From: Sedimenticola sp.
GTDB lineage: Bacteria; Pseudomonadota; Gammaproteobacteria; Chromatiales; Chromatiaceae
Direction of reading: 5' to 3'
DNA: 44,820 nt
NCBI GenBank assembly: GCA_026196795.1
Contig: JAPHUE010000105.1
Span: 1-44,820 of the forward strand
Below, piece by piece: positions 26,512 through 36,210 of this stretch (positions are counted from its first letter, which is position 1; the number at the start of each line of letters is the position of its first letter). The notes under the pieces are model-generated. The model was not told where the DNA came from. It searched no databases and was given only the letters and a program-made list of their open reading frames with translations. The position numbers and the translations under genes are program-made.

Positions 26512-27399
26512 ATGCAAATTACATTTTATGGTGTACGTGGATCAATACCTTCTCCTGGTCCTGACACTGTACGTTATGGTGGTAACACGACTTGCATTGA
26601 TGTCGTAACAGACAACGGTGACCGAATTATTTTGGATGGTGGTACAGGTATACGACAGTTAGGTCTCGATATGATGGACCAACTCCCCCTTTCATGCTCT
26701 ATATTTATTACCCATACTCATTGGGATCACATTCAAGGACTGCCTTTCTTTACGCCGCTCTTTGTACCCGGTAATAAAGTTGATTTTTATGGGGCATTCG
26801 ATCCCGTCTACATGAAAGATCTTCGAACTATTCTTGCGCAGCAGATGGAATACTGTTATTTCCCAATTCGTGAAAACGAGTTGAAGGCAACACTGAGTTA
26901 TAATTCACTCCAGGAAGGCGACAAAATAACAGTAGGCTCTGCCACTGTTACCTGTATCTTGCTCAATCACCCCGTATTGAATTTTGGTTATCTCATAGAA
27001 GCCGATGGTAAGCGGTTTTTCTTTACGGGTGATAACGAATCACCCATCAATATTTATAACCCTGAGGATGACGATTACGCAGAATTCCAGGGATTAATAG
27101 AAGAAAGAGAGTCTCATATTATCGATTTCATTCGGGGTGTTGACTGTATTGTCATAGATGCACAGTACACAAAAGAGGAGTACTTCAAAAATAAAGTGGG
27201 CTGGGGACATGGCTACTTTGAAAGCAGCATACGGCTAGCGGAGAAAGCAGAAATCTCCCAAGTTCACATCACTCATCATGATCCAACCAGAACTGACTCT
27301 CAGTTAGACTCTATCTTTAGTCAACTCGCGCAACAAGGTGCCATACCACAAGGCATGCATGTATCGCCAGCTAAAGAGAAATACACCATCTATCTATAA
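26512..27399 (+). CDS. Metallo-beta-lactamase-fold hydrolase
   Basis: Protein of 295 residues of the metallo-beta-lactamase superfamily. The first metal motif HTHWDH covers residues 68-73. YGVRGSIPSPGPDTVRYGGN at the start, FFFTGDNES in the middle and HITHHDPT near the end are typical of a subgroup found with signalling genes. It has no signal peptide. It begins 14 bp after the HDOD stop, with AAAGAGGA as ribosome site, so the pair is probably co-transcribed. The substrate (cyclic nucleotide, phosphodiester or other) is unknown. Confidence 0.88.
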   Translation: MQITFYGVRGSIPSPGPDTVRYGGNTTCIDVVTDNGDRIILDGGTGIRQLGLDMMDQLPLSCSIFITHTHWDHIQGLPFFTPLFVPGNKVDFYGAFDPVYMKDLRTILAQQMEYCYFPIRENELKATLSYNSLQEGDKITVGSATVTCILLNHPVLNFGYLIEADGKRFFFTGDNESPINIYNPEDDDYAEFQGLIEERESHIIDFIRGVDCIVIDAQYTKEEYFKNKVGWGHGYFESSIRLAEKAEISQVHITHHDPTRTDSQLDSIFSQLAQQGAIPQGMHVSPAKEKYTIYL

Positions 27400-27449
27400 C
27401 AATAAATAAATCAAGATCAGTTACGGTGATTACGTTAAGGCGGTTGTTC

Positions 27450-27980
27450 TCAATTTCTGAAGATCATGCGCTTTTTAATGAACAGTTCCGCACAGACCAC
27501 TGCCAGGAGAGTAGCAAGATAGACCACATAAACACCGATCATTGTTTGTGGCATGGTATAGCCAAAGAATTGCCATTGAATCTCATCACAGAAACCCGTC
27601 GGTTGAAACAGCCAGGGTATCAACTCATCTAATTTAGCCCAGGATGGATAACTGGCAGCAAAATCACAGGTATTAGAAGCTGAAGGAAATAATTGAATCC
27701 CGGTATGCTTTAATGCTAAAAAAAGCCCCCACCCCGCACTACCTCCCCAGATAAGCATAGCAGTCCATCGAACTAACACCAGGGATGGATAGATCGCAGC
27801 AAATAACCCCGCTAGTAAAATACCAGCGACAGCCGTTCTTTCATAAACACAGAGAACGCAGGGGTCCAGTTTCATCTGATACTGGAAATAGAGTGCAGCC
27901 AATTCAAGAGATAAAGCCGTCATTGCGAGCAGAAGCCAAGGGGAGCGATGTACTGCAATACGTTTTAAATAAGGTAGCAT
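27450..27980 (-). CDS. dsbB: Disulfide bond formation protein B
   Basis: Inner-membrane quinone reductase that reoxidises DsbA. The 176-residue protein has four membrane helices and the two catalytic cysteine pairs: CVLC in the first periplasmic loop (DPCVLCVYERT) and a second pair in SNTCDFAAS and PTGFCDEIQ. Length and topology match E. coli DsbB (176). It converges with the metallo-hydrolase gene across 50 bp with no clear terminator. Confidence 0.96.
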   Translation of the reverse strand: MLPYLKRIAVHRSPWLLLAMTALSLELAALYFQYQMKLDPCVLCVYERTAVAGILLAGLFAAIYPSLVLVRWTAMLIWGGSAGWGLFLALKHTGIQLFPSASNTCDFAASYPSWAKLDELIPWLFQPTGFCDEIQWQFFGYTMPQTMIGVYVVYLATLLAVVCAELFIKKRMIFRN

Positions 27981-28012
27981 TGATAAAAGTCTGAATTAAT
28001 CTAATTAAAGTA

Positions 28013-28037
28013 ACTATTTGGGCGTAGCTCAAATAGT
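28013..28037 (-). terminator. Possible terminator after the aldehyde dehydrogenase gene
   Basis: ACTATTTG and CAAATAGT form an 8-bp stem, with an additional inner GC/GC pair. On the minus strand it is followed by TACTTTAATTAG, a weak T tract. Confidence 0.35.
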
Positions 28038-28097
28038 GTCGTATGGCCACACAGAGAGATGAGTCTACCATATACGTATCTTATTCGACCTCTAAAA

Positions 28098-29642
28098 TCA
28101 GCCAAAAGTGATCCCTTGTGCCAAAGGGATATCATTGCCGAAGTTAATGGTATTTGTTGTTCTGCGCATATAGTTTTTCCAGGCATCACTACCTGATTCA
28201 CGTCCACCACCGGTCTCCTTTTCACCTCCAAATGCGCCGCCTATTTCAGCGCCTGAGGTGCCAATATTGACATTCGCCAGCCCACAATCAGACCCAGTCA
28301 CAGAAAGGAATAGCTCTGCCTCTCTCAAATCAGTGGTAAAGATAGCCGACGAGAGGCCTTGTGGCACAGCATTATGAATTGCAATTGCATCACTGAATAC
28401 ATGATAACGGATGAGATAGAGGATTGGTGCAAAAGTTTCTTGCTTTGCTACATCAGCCAAGCTGTCGATCTCGATTATGGCAGGTCTGACATAAAACCCA
28501 TTCTCTTTATCCGCAAAGATCACACGCTCACCACCACAGATTAATCTACCACCTGCCTGCTTGGCCTCAGTAATGGCACTCTGCATCAAATTAAAGGCTT
28601 GTCTATCAATCAAGGGACCAACGAGTGTGGCCGGGTTGTTCGGATCACCAATAGGAAGCCCCTCATAAGTCACCTTTAGACGAGCAGCAAGATCATCTGC
28701 AATGCGTTCATGCACAATCAGGCGCCTAAGCGTGGTGCAGCGCTGACCGCATGTCCCTACGGCGGAAAATACAATCGCTCTAAGGGCTAGCTCTATTTCG
28801 GCTGAAGCAGATACGATCATGGCATTATTTCCACCCAACTCCAGCAACGACCGCCCCAGTCGCGCTGATACCGCCTTTGCCACTTTTATACCCATGGGCA
28901 CAGACCCCGTTGCGGACACCAATGGAATACGAGAATCTCTTGATAACTGTTCACCAACCGAATAATCGCCGACTACAACCTGTGAAAGCGCGCACGGGAA
29001 CTCAGGAAAATGGTTAAGGGACTCATCAATCAGCCGCTGACAAGCCAAGGCACAGAGCGGTGTCTTTTCAGATGGCTTCCATATCACGGTATCACCACAG
29101 ACAATAGCCAACATTGTATTCCAGGCCCAGACAGCCATGGGAAAATTGAATGCACTAATCACGACCACTGGCCCTAATGGGTGCCACTGCTCCATCATTC
29201 TATGATTAGGGCGCTCACTGACAATGGTTAAGCCGTGTAATTGCCTGGAGAGGCCGACGGCGAAATCACATATATCAATTACCTCCTGAACCTCACCCAA
29301 TGACTCCTGAAGTATTTTTCCACACTCAAGTGTAATCAGCTCCGCCAGCTGCAGTTTTCGTTCCCGAAATAGATTTCCCAACACACGGACAAAATCACCT
29401 CGCTTGGGTGCCGGTATTGTACGAATCTTTATGAAAGCCTCAGAAGCCCGTTGAATAGCTTGATCAACTTGAGCTTTTGAGGCCATATTAATAGTGGCCA
29501 CAGGAGAGCCGTCAATGGGACTGTACACCTGAAGCTTTTCACCTTCACCCTTGAGACGAGTGTTGCCTCCCATTACAGCGGCAATTTCACTCTGATTGGC
29601 GTGGGTGTAGATATCCAGTTGGTTTAATAACTGATTAATCAT
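28098..29642 (-). CDS. Aldehyde dehydrogenase, aminoadipate semialdehyde (antiquitin) type
   Basis: NAD(P)-dependent aldehyde dehydrogenase of 514 residues. The catalytic Cys302 is in GTCGQRCTTLRR and the general base Glu268 in LLELGGNN. VVISAFNFPMAVWAWN and WKPSEKTPL form the coenzyme site. The overall wording (e.g. GGAFGGEKETGGGRESGSD near the end) matches the ALDH7/antiquitin family, which oxidises 2-aminoadipate 6-semialdehyde (in balance with piperideine-6-carboxylate). It lies 27 bp after a saccharopine/lysine dehydrogenase-type gene, which supports a lysine breakdown role. Precise substrate is inferred. Confidence 0.88.
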   Translation of the reverse strand: MINQLLNQLDIYTHANQSEIAAVMGGNTRLKGEGEKLQVYSPIDGSPVATINMASKAQVDQAIQRASEAFIKIRTIPAPKRGDFVRVLGNLFRERKLQLAELITLECGKILQESLGEVQEVIDICDFAVGLSRQLHGLTIVSERPNHRMMEQWHPLGPVVVISAFNFPMAVWAWNTMLAIVCGDTVIWKPSEKTPLCALACQRLIDESLNHFPEFPCALSQVVVGDYSVGEQLSRDSRIPLVSATGSVPMGIKVAKAVSARLGRSLLELGGNNAMIVSASAEIELALRAIVFSAVGTCGQRCTTLRRLIVHERIADDLAARLKVTYEGLPIGDPNNPATLVGPLIDRQAFNLMQSAITEAKQAGGRLICGGERVIFADKENGFYVRPAIIEIDSLADVAKQETFAPILYLIRYHVFSDAIAIHNAVPQGLSSAIFTTDLREAELFLSVTGSDCGLANVNIGTSGAEIGGAFGGEKETGGGRESGSDAWKNYMRRTTNTINFGNDIPLAQGITFG

Positions 29643-29669
29643 CGTATCTATTCCAATAGTAAGTCAGGA

Positions 29670-30761
29670 TTACTTTGTGCTTTGGTGAAAACAGGCTGCA
29701 AATCGATTGTTTATAAAATCGTCAAAACAGACTTGTTCTTGTTTTACATAGCCGTGATCCGGCAATTTTTTTTCAAAATATAGATCAAGCAGCGTACAAA
29801 GCCCGGAAGCAGTCGTGATCTGAATTGCTCCCCAATGTTCATCATTTATATCAGAATGATAGATTTTTCTGCTATCTGTGATCTGCATGAATTTTCCATC
29901 AATAATACCCGTTGCAGTAACCAGAATAAGTACAACATCCTGTCGTGTCACTGCCAGAGCTTTTTCGAATATCTGTTTAAGGAGTTCCCGCTGTTCACCT
30001 AGTTTCAGGTCATTAATAAGGAAATTCATCAAGTACTGATGTCCATTATACCGTATCGTCTTATAGGTAAGGTCAGATACCTTTCCCTGTAGTGTCTCAC
30101 ACAGCGTACCCAGCCCACCCGAGGTGTTGAATGCCTCATAGGAAGTGCCGTCCAGCGAAAAGGTTTCGAGTCCCTCTAACGGTGTAAGTTCAACATACTC
30201 TCCTGCACGAATTGCATGACAGGGATTACAGTATTCGTTTATCAGACCTTGTGTCGACCAGGTCAGGTTATACATCAAATTATTTGTAGGGAATTCAGGA
30301 AGTGCACCCACCCTCAATTTAAGATGATCCAACTGATCAAACTGTTGCGCCATATGAAAACCGATTATTCCGATAAAACCCGGAGCCAACCCGCACTGGG
30401 GAACAAAAACCTGACCGGCTACGGCTTGTTTCGCAATCTGTTTAATAGTATTGGTGGTTTCGATATCCTCTGTTAAATCAAAATAGCCAACCCCCGCCTT
30501 TGCCGCCGCTTCTGCGATAATCGGATTGATATCATATCCACAGGCCGAGACTACTGCCTCACACTCTCCTATATAGGAATCGAGTGCAGCTCCACTCGTT
30601 ATCTCCAGGACTTTTGTAGCTATATTTCTGGGTAGATTAGCCGCTTCGAGTACATGCCGATTCTGATCAGCAATGAGAATTGTGTAGTCACCGCTGTTAT
30701 ATAAGAGTTTGGCAATTGATGAGCCAATTCTACCCGCGCCGATAATAGCGATTTCATGCAT
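29670..30761 (-). CDS. Saccharopine dehydrogenase family protein, probable lysine 6-dehydrogenase
   Basis: NAD(P)-binding oxidoreductase of 363 residues from the start at 30761 (MHEIAIIGAGRIG), chosen because GGGAGAGGG lies just upstream; an upstream in-frame start would add seven residues covering that site. The Rossmann motif is at residues 4-20. CGYDINPIIAEAAAKAG and FVPQCGLAPGFIGIIGF are family features. Bacterial lysine 6-dehydrogenase is in this family and makes piperideine-6-carboxylate, the substrate of the next gene's product. A saccharopine reductase activity is the alternative. The gene is divergent from cobQ. Confidence 0.82.
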   Translation of the reverse strand: MHEIAIIGAGRIGSSIAKLLYNSGDYTILIADQNRHVLEAANLPRNIATKVLEITSGAALDSYIGECEAVVSACGYDINPIIAEAAAKAGVGYFDLTEDIETTNTIKQIAKQAVAGQVFVPQCGLAPGFIGIIGFHMAQQFDQLDHLKLRVGALPEFPTNNLMYNLTWSTQGLINEYCNPCHAIRAGEYVELTPLEGLETFSLDGTSYEAFNTSGGLGTLCETLQGKVSDLTYKTIRYNGHQYLMNFLINDLKLGEQRELLKQIFEKALAVTRQDVVLILVTATGIIDGKFMQITDSRKIYHSDINDEHWGAIQITTASGLCTLLDLYFEKKLPDHGYVKQEQVCFDDFINNRFAACFHQSTK

Positions 30762-30920
30762 CTCACCCTCTCCCGGTTTCAAGATATTTAGAGCAAGCGG
30801 GTTGTGATAGTATTTAGTTACTTAATACGAAGCTTAGCACTCCTTCAGCATTTCGCCGTGCATTATTCACAAGCTATCAACAGACAAACCGAACGCAACC
30901 GTACGATTAAATAACCACCC

Positions 30921-32387
30921 ATGAACAGATCTAAAACCATGATGCTGCAAGGCACTACTTCCGATGCTGGGAAGAGCACTCTTGTAGCTGCACTCTGCCG
31001 TGTCCTGAATAGACAGGGCCTGGCCGTAGCCCCTTTCAAACCACAAAATATGGCGCTCAATAGTGCAGTCACCCCCGAGGGAGGAGAGATTGGTCGCGCC
31101 CAGGCCGTACAAGCCCAGGCCGCCTGCCTGGAGCCGCATACTGACATGAACCCAGTACTACTCAAGCCTAATACAGATACCGGCTGTCAGGTCATCGTTC
31201 AGGGCCTTCCCGCACAGAACAATATGGAAGCCTGGGGCTATCATGAATATAAACCAAGGGTGATGCCGGCAATCCTTGAGTCATATCAACGTCTTTGCGA
31301 TCAGTACGAAGTTATACTCGTGGAAGGCGCCGGTAGTCCCGCCGAAATCAATCTTCGGGATAATGATGTGGCAAATATGGGTTTTGCTGAAACTGTAGAC
31401 TGCCCTGTTATCCTGATTGCTGATATTGATAAAGGCGGCGTCTTTGCCCATCTCGTTGGTACCCTTGCTCTACTCTCATCTACAGAGCAAAACCGCATCA
31501 AGGGTTTCATCATCAACAAGTTTCGGGGAGATTTGAGTATCCTCCAACCAGGGCTGGATTGGCTTGGAGCGTATACAAAAAAACCGGTATTAGGCGTACT
31601 GCCCTATTTGCCCGGTTTGCATCTTGAAGCAGAAGACAGTCTGACCAACTCCGGAATAGAACCCGTAATTGAGAAACCTCTGCGTGTTGTCATACCCTGG
31701 TTACAAAGAACCAGTAACCACACAGACCTCGATCCACTTGCATTACATCCACAGGTAGATGTGACATGGGTCGGGCCTGGAAAACCAATCCCTCCTGCTG
31801 ATTTAATTATCATGCCAGGCTCAAAAAGTGTACGTGCCGATCTTGATTACATTCGACAAAGTAAATGGCAAGAAGCAATCACAAAACACCTGCGTTATGG
31901 GGGGAAAGTGCTAGGCATCTGCGGTGGCTTTCAGATGTTAGGTGAGTTCATACACGATCCACTTGGTATCGAGGGAACCCCTGGTAGTAGTCCTGGGCTT
32001 GGACTTCTGTCGATGGAGACTACGCTTGAAAAAGAGAAACAACTGCGTTTGATAAGCGGCCACTTGTCACTTAATTCAGCCGCCGTTACTGGCTATGAAA
32101 TCCATATGGGGATTAGTCAGGGCGATGCCCTTGAATGTCCGCTGGTACTCACAGACCAGGGGACCGATGGTGCCGTGAGTGTCGATAATCAAATAGCAGG
32201 CACCTACCTGCATGGCCTGTTTGAATCGCAGGAGGCATGTAACGCCATACTCGACTGGTCCGGGCTTGAGGCACCTGACACACCAGATTATGAGGCATTA
32301 CGTGAAGCAGATATTGATAGACTCGCCGATGCCGCTGAGAAGCATCTTGATATTAAGAATATCATGGCACTAATAGATAACAGCTGA
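30921..32387 (+). CDS. cobQ: Cobyric acid synthase
   Basis: Glutamine- and ATP-dependent enzyme that amidates side chains b, d, e and g of the adenosylated corrin ring. The N-terminal P-loop-like [17 protein letters not shown] and [16 protein letters not shown] are followed by a class I glutamine amidotransferase domain with Cys334 in [10 protein letters not shown] and His431 in GTYLHGLFE. The 488-residue length is normal. No other cobalamin gene is nearby, so it is detached from the rest of the pathway. The 159-bp leader shows no cobalamin riboswitch. Its stop codon abuts the stop of the gene on the opposite strand. Confidence 0.96.
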   Translation: MNRSKTMMLQGTTSDAGKSTLVAALCRVLNRQGLAVAPFKPQNMALNSAVTPEGGEIGRAQAVQAQAACLEPHTDMNPVLLKPNTDTGCQVIVQGLPAQNNMEAWGYHEYKPRVMPAILESYQRLCDQYEVILVEGAGSPAEINLRDNDVANMGFAETVDCPVILIADIDKGGVFAHLVGTLALLSSTEQNRIKGFIINKFRGDLSILQPGLDWLGAYTKKPVLGVLPYLPGLHLEAEDSLTNSGIEPVIEKPLRVVIPWLQRTSNHTDLDPLALHPQVDVTWVGPGKPIPPADLIIMPGSKSVRADLDYIRQSKWQEAITKHLRYGGKVLGICGGFQMLGEFIHDPLGIEGTPGSSPGLGLLSMETTLEKEKQLRLISGHLSLNSAAVTGYEIHMGISQGDALECPLVLTDQGTDGAVSVDNQIAGTYLHGLFESQEACNAILDWSGLEAPDTPDYEALREADIDRLADAAEKHLDIKNIMALIDNS

Positions 32388-34577
32388 TCAAGCTGATTTT
32401 TTAAGATAGGGATTATGTGCATGAAGGCTATCAAAGCTGCGATGTGCGCCAGCATTAAATAGCACCTGAATATCGGCAGCTGATTGTGGAGGACAGAGGT
32501 AATATCCCTGGGCATAATGACAGCCCAATTTTGATAAGACGTCCAGTTGTTTCTGAGTCTCCACGCCTTCTGCAATAACAGACAGATCGAAGTCTCTTGC
32601 CAATTTAACGAGTGAACTGACCAGACGCTTTCCTTTTCCTTCAGGCTCCATCGAATGAACAAACTCTTTATCAATTTTCATGATATCAAAGCAGTAATTT
32701 TGCAGATATGTTAATGAGCTATAGCCTTTCCCAAAATCATCCGCACTTAAATTTACACCAAGCGCCTTAAGACCAGCCATATTTTTCTGGGTTGTCTCCT
32801 GATCTGTAATAAGAAGTGTCTCTGTGACTTCACAATGCAATTTTTCAGGAGCAAACCCGATGCTTTCAAGAATATCTCGAACGACATGAATGATTTTTGA
32901 GTGACTTACTTGACGCGCAGACAGATTAACTGAAACAAAAAAATCACCCTGAGGATCCAACGAAGAATTCCAACTAGCTACTTGTTTACAAGCAGTCAGT
33001 AAAACCCAGCCTCCAATTTGGTGAATGACGTCTGAACTCTCAGCAATCTGAATGAATTCATCCGGTGGTATGTTACCAAACTCAGGATGATTCCATCGGA
33101 GCAATGCTTCAAAACCTTTGATGGTCATTGATTCGATATCAATAATTGGTTGGTAATGAATTGATAATTCATTACGACTTAATACGGAATGCAAGTCATG
33201 TTCAATGCGAGTAGTTTTTTCTACTTTGGCATGCATTTCAGGTTCAAAAATATCTACACGCCCTTTTCCAAGTGCCTTCGCCCTGTACATTGCAATATCA
33301 GCATCACGTAGAATATCTTCAGATTGCTTATACTTTGAGTGACCAAAACAGATACCAATACTGGCATCAATCTGTATCTGATAACCAGCTAAGACAAAAG
33401 GCTCCTTTACGGAGTCCAATATTCTATTTGTAATCAACAAAACCTCTTCCGGATTAGATACATTATCAATTAGAAAGGTAAATTCATCCCCGCCCATTCT
33501 TGCAACAGTATCTGATGGCCTTAGAATTGCCTTGAACCGTAAGGCCATCTCTTTAAGTAATTGATCACCGATAGAGTGTCCATAGCTGTCATTGAGGTTT
33601 TTAAATCGATCAAGATCGACAAAACAGACAGCATATTGACGTTTCTTATCTCTGCTTTGCTTTGCCATTACAACGCTTAGCCGATCATCAAAAAGAAAGC
33701 GATTGGGCAGTGTTGTTAGCGAATCATAAAGCGCACTATGCTCAAGCTTTTCCAGAAGGCTTACCTGCTCTGTTTGTCTGAGGGAGGCATACACACCAAA
33801 ACCGAATAAACCCAATATGCCAATCACCCACACGGCACTATGGGTAATGACCATTGTATTAATAGTTTCTTTCGCCGCTTCAAGATAGTGTGTCATGGGT
33901 ATCGACACACTCACCCCACCCCTCAAGTCACCCTCTTTAAAACCGAGAAACCCATGACACTTTTCACAGCCTTTGGTCATATACATCGGCTTCATGTAAC
34001 GCATGAAGGGCTGACCATCAATCGTTGCAAGCTCGACTATTTCGGTCAGCATGGAGGACTCAAACTGATCAAGCGCATAATGTTCCCATTCATCGGCTTT
34101 GTTTATGGGATTAAGCGTTATTTTTCCCGTTATTTTGCCCTTAACCCCATAGCTATCCTCAAATTCAGAGGTTATTTGCCGAAGCATATAGGCGGGATTC
34201 ATCAAGGTCAGTTTTTCACCACTACCCGTGATGATATCTCTGTCCTTTAGGTGACTAAGGTAAGGATTTGGGGGGGTTCTTTCATTCGGCTTAACATAAA
34301 CACCACCGTGTTTACTGGCCCAGTGACGAAAGGCTTGATCTTTGTTCCAGTTAGCTCTGGCTTCACTGATGGCTAATTGATTTTTTTCTTTCTGGAGATT
34401 GGTAATATTCCAATCTAACGAATAACCAACCAATGCAGTCCAAAAGAGTAGTCCAAGAAGGAGTAATCGTCCTATGGGCTGTTTTACAAATGATGTTATC
34501 TGTTGATCAAGTGATTTCACTGTAGAATCTGATCTGGAGTTACCAAATGACCAGGAAACTGGGCTTCCTGTATCCAT
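32388..34577 (-). CDS. c-type haem sensor diguanylate cyclase/phosphodiesterase (GGDEF-EAL)
   Basis: Inner-membrane signalling protein of 729 residues. Helix 1 (about 37-54) and helix 2 (about 247-263) enclose a periplasmic Tll0287/DUF3365-type domain with the haem attachment motif GCEKCHGF (Cys204, Cys207, His208). The GGDEF domain (about 285-440) retains GGDEF in ARMGGDEFTF, and the EAL domain (about 455-705) retains GFEALLRW. Both active-site signatures look intact, so it may make and break c-di-GMP; c-haem binding suggests control by redox state or gas. It stands alone and converges with cobQ. Confidence 0.93.
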   Translation of the reverse strand: MDTGSPVSWSFGNSRSDSTVKSLDQQITSFVKQPIGRLLLLGLLFWTALVGYSLDWNITNLQKEKNQLAISEARANWNKDQAFRHWASKHGGVYVKPNERTPPNPYLSHLKDRDIITGSGEKLTLMNPAYMLRQITSEFEDSYGVKGKITGKITLNPINKADEWEHYALDQFESSMLTEIVELATIDGQPFMRYMKPMYMTKGCEKCHGFLGFKEGDLRGGVSVSIPMTHYLEAAKETINTMVITHSAVWVIGILGLFGFGVYASLRQTEQVSLLEKLEHSALYDSLTTLPNRFLFDDRLSVVMAKQSRDKKRQYAVCFVDLDRFKNLNDSYGHSIGDQLLKEMALRFKAILRPSDTVARMGGDEFTFLIDNVSNPEEVLLITNRILDSVKEPFVLAGYQIQIDASIGICFGHSKYKQSEDILRDADIAMYRAKALGKGRVDIFEPEMHAKVEKTTRIEHDLHSVLSRNELSIHYQPIIDIESMTIKGFEALLRWNHPEFGNIPPDEFIQIAESSDVIHQIGGWVLLTACKQVASWNSSLDPQGDFFVSVNLSARQVSHSKIIHVVRDILESIGFAPEKLHCEVTETLLITDQETTQKNMAGLKALGVNLSADDFGKGYSSLTYLQNYCFDIMKIDKEFVHSMEPEGKGKRLVSSLVKLARDFDLSVIAEGVETQKQLDVLSKLGCHYAQGYYLCPPQSAADIQVLFNAGAHRSFDSLHAHNPYLKKSA

Positions 34578-34721
34578 GTACTATTTATCAGCATCGATTC
34601 TCATTCTAGAGTCCGATGGGTTAAATGTTATATCGACCAGATTCTCTTTAGCTTAAACTGTTATCGTGATTAGTTGTCCTACTAATTTACAAACTCTATA
34701 TAATTGCGCTTACTTATTGTT

Positions 34722-35447
34722 TTATATAGCCATTTCTATTAGTCGCTTCATCTCTCTAACTGCGGAATCAAGCCCTGTAATAACCGCTCTAGAAATAATA
34801 GAATGCCCAATGTTAAGTTCTTGAATCATTGGGATTGCTGCAATGGGTAGGACATTGTGATAATCGAGACCATGACCTGCATTCATTTGCAGACCAAGAT
34901 TAGCCCCAAATTCAACCGCATTTTGTATCTGATGTAAGGCTTTATCACGTGCCAGACTGTTCGCCGAATCAGCATAATGGCCAGTATGAATCTCAACCGA
35001 GGGGACACCAATAGCTTTACTGGCCTCCAACTGTTTCTCATCGGCATCAATAAAAAGAGAGACCTTAATACCAGCCTCATTCAGCTCTAAACAATAATCC
35101 CGCAAATAATCTTTATTTCCGGCCACATCGAGCCCACCTTCAGTGGTCAGCTCTTCACGACGCTCTGGGACTATGCAGCAATCTGTCGGGCCAATTCTTT
35201 TTGCAATGGCTAGCATCTCCTGAGTTGCGGCCATTTCCAGATTCATCCGGGTCTGAAGTGTATCGATCAAGAGATTGACATCCCGGTCTTGTATGTGTCG
35301 GCGATCTTCGCGTAAATGGACTGTGATCAGATCAGCTCCAGCTTGTTCTGCAATTAAGGCCGCTTGAAGTGGCTCTGGATAGCGCGTTCCTCTTTGCTGC
35401 CGCAAAGTAGCGATATGATCAATATTTACACCCAGTAATTTTTTCAT
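34722..35447 (-). CDS. pdxJ: Pyridoxine 5'-phosphate synthase
   Basis: Condenses 1-deoxyxylulose 5-phosphate with amino-acetone phosphate in DXP-dependent vitamin B6 synthesis. The 241-residue TIM-barrel protein begins [20 protein letters not shown] and shows [29 protein letters not shown] and [11 protein letters not shown], all family hallmarks. The start at 35447 follows GAAGACGAAC; the ATG four codons upstream has no ribosome site. It closes the lepB-rnc-era-recO-pdxJ run, as in Pseudomonas. Confidence 0.96.
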   Translation of the reverse strand: MKKLLGVNIDHIATLRQQRGTRYPEPLQAALIAEQAGADLITVHLREDRRHIQDRDVNLLIDTLQTRMNLEMAATQEMLAIAKRIGPTDCCIVPERREELTTEGGLDVAGNKDYLRDYCLELNEAGIKVSLFIDADEKQLEASKAIGVPSVEIHTGHYADSANSLARDKALHQIQNAVEFGANLGLQMNAGHGLDYHNVLPIAAIPMIQELNIGHSIISRAVITGLDSAVREMKRLIEMAI

Positions 35448-35490
35448 GTTCGTCTTCATGCTATTAATATTCTAATATTTTCGCAGCGTT

Positions 35491-36210
35491 TCACTGCTTC
35501 TGATAGGCATAACGGAAAAGCTCTCGGCTTTTCAATGGCTTCTCCCCTAGGTAGAAGCCAAGAATGGTTCTGAGCAGTAGACGTGCTTCCCGCAACTGCA
35601 CAGGTAGGGATAAATTGCGTTCGCTCAATGATAGCAGTGTCTTGCCACTGATGGCATATTCATTATCGGCAGTAGTCGGGAGCAGTCCCCGCTCAGGTAT
35701 AAACTGATAGCAACGCTGATCATCAATTGGGTATTGGTCGTCAGCATCCATATTGAGATCAATGCCGTAGCCTAGCTCATCTAATAAATCCAGTTCAAAA
35801 TACCGTAACGCGGCTTCATCTATACCCTGTTCGGATAAGAGTCTAAGTTGGCTGGCATAAAGATGGAAAAGTTGTTCGTGCGGATCATTACGCTGGAGAA
35901 GTCGCATCAGTAGCTCATTTAAATAGAAGCCACAATAAAGCGATTTCCCAGTAAGTAGCTTGTTATGTCCGGCCTGTTCAAACAAAACCAGGTTTTTTAC
36001 CTCGCCCCTGCCACTCCAGCTAATCTGCAACGGCACAAAGGGTTGCAGTAGTGATGATGCAGTCTTACCCCTTCCTTTTACACCTTTTACAATGGCAGGA
36101 AACCGTCCCTGTGATTCAGTTAGGCATTCAACCAGCAGGCTACTGTTGGAATAGTCCCTGCGATGTAGCAGGTAAGCCAGTGATAGGTGATTTGATCCCG
36201 TCTTGTTCAA
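35491..36210 (-). CDS. recO: DNA repair protein RecO
   Basis: Recombination mediator that helps load RecA with RecF/RecR. The 239-residue protein has the N-terminal OB fold (LAYLLHRRDYSNSSLLVECL, GVKGRGKTASSLLQPFVPL) and a helical C-terminal part. The start is TTG at 36210 inside the era stop (ATTGA), a 4-base overlap with no ribosome site of its own, so it probably depends on translation of era. No zinc-finger cysteines are present, as usual in gammaproteobacteria. Confidence 0.95.
   Translation of the reverse strand: MNKTGSNHLSLAYLLHRRDYSNSSLLVECLTESQGRFPAIVKGVKGRGKTASSLLQPFVPLQISWSGRGEVKNLVLFEQAGHNKLLTGKSLYCGFYLNELLMRLLQRNDPHEQLFHLYASQLRLLSEQGIDEAALRYFELDLLDELGYGIDLNMDADDQYPIDDQRCYQFIPERGLLPTTADNEYAISGKTLLSLSERNLSLPVQLREARLLLRTILGFYLGEKPLKSRELFRYAYQKQ

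Noticed and set aside
30762-30920. Cobalamin riboswitch before cobQ
   Set aside because: The spacer is too short for the class and no B12-box-like sequence is visible.
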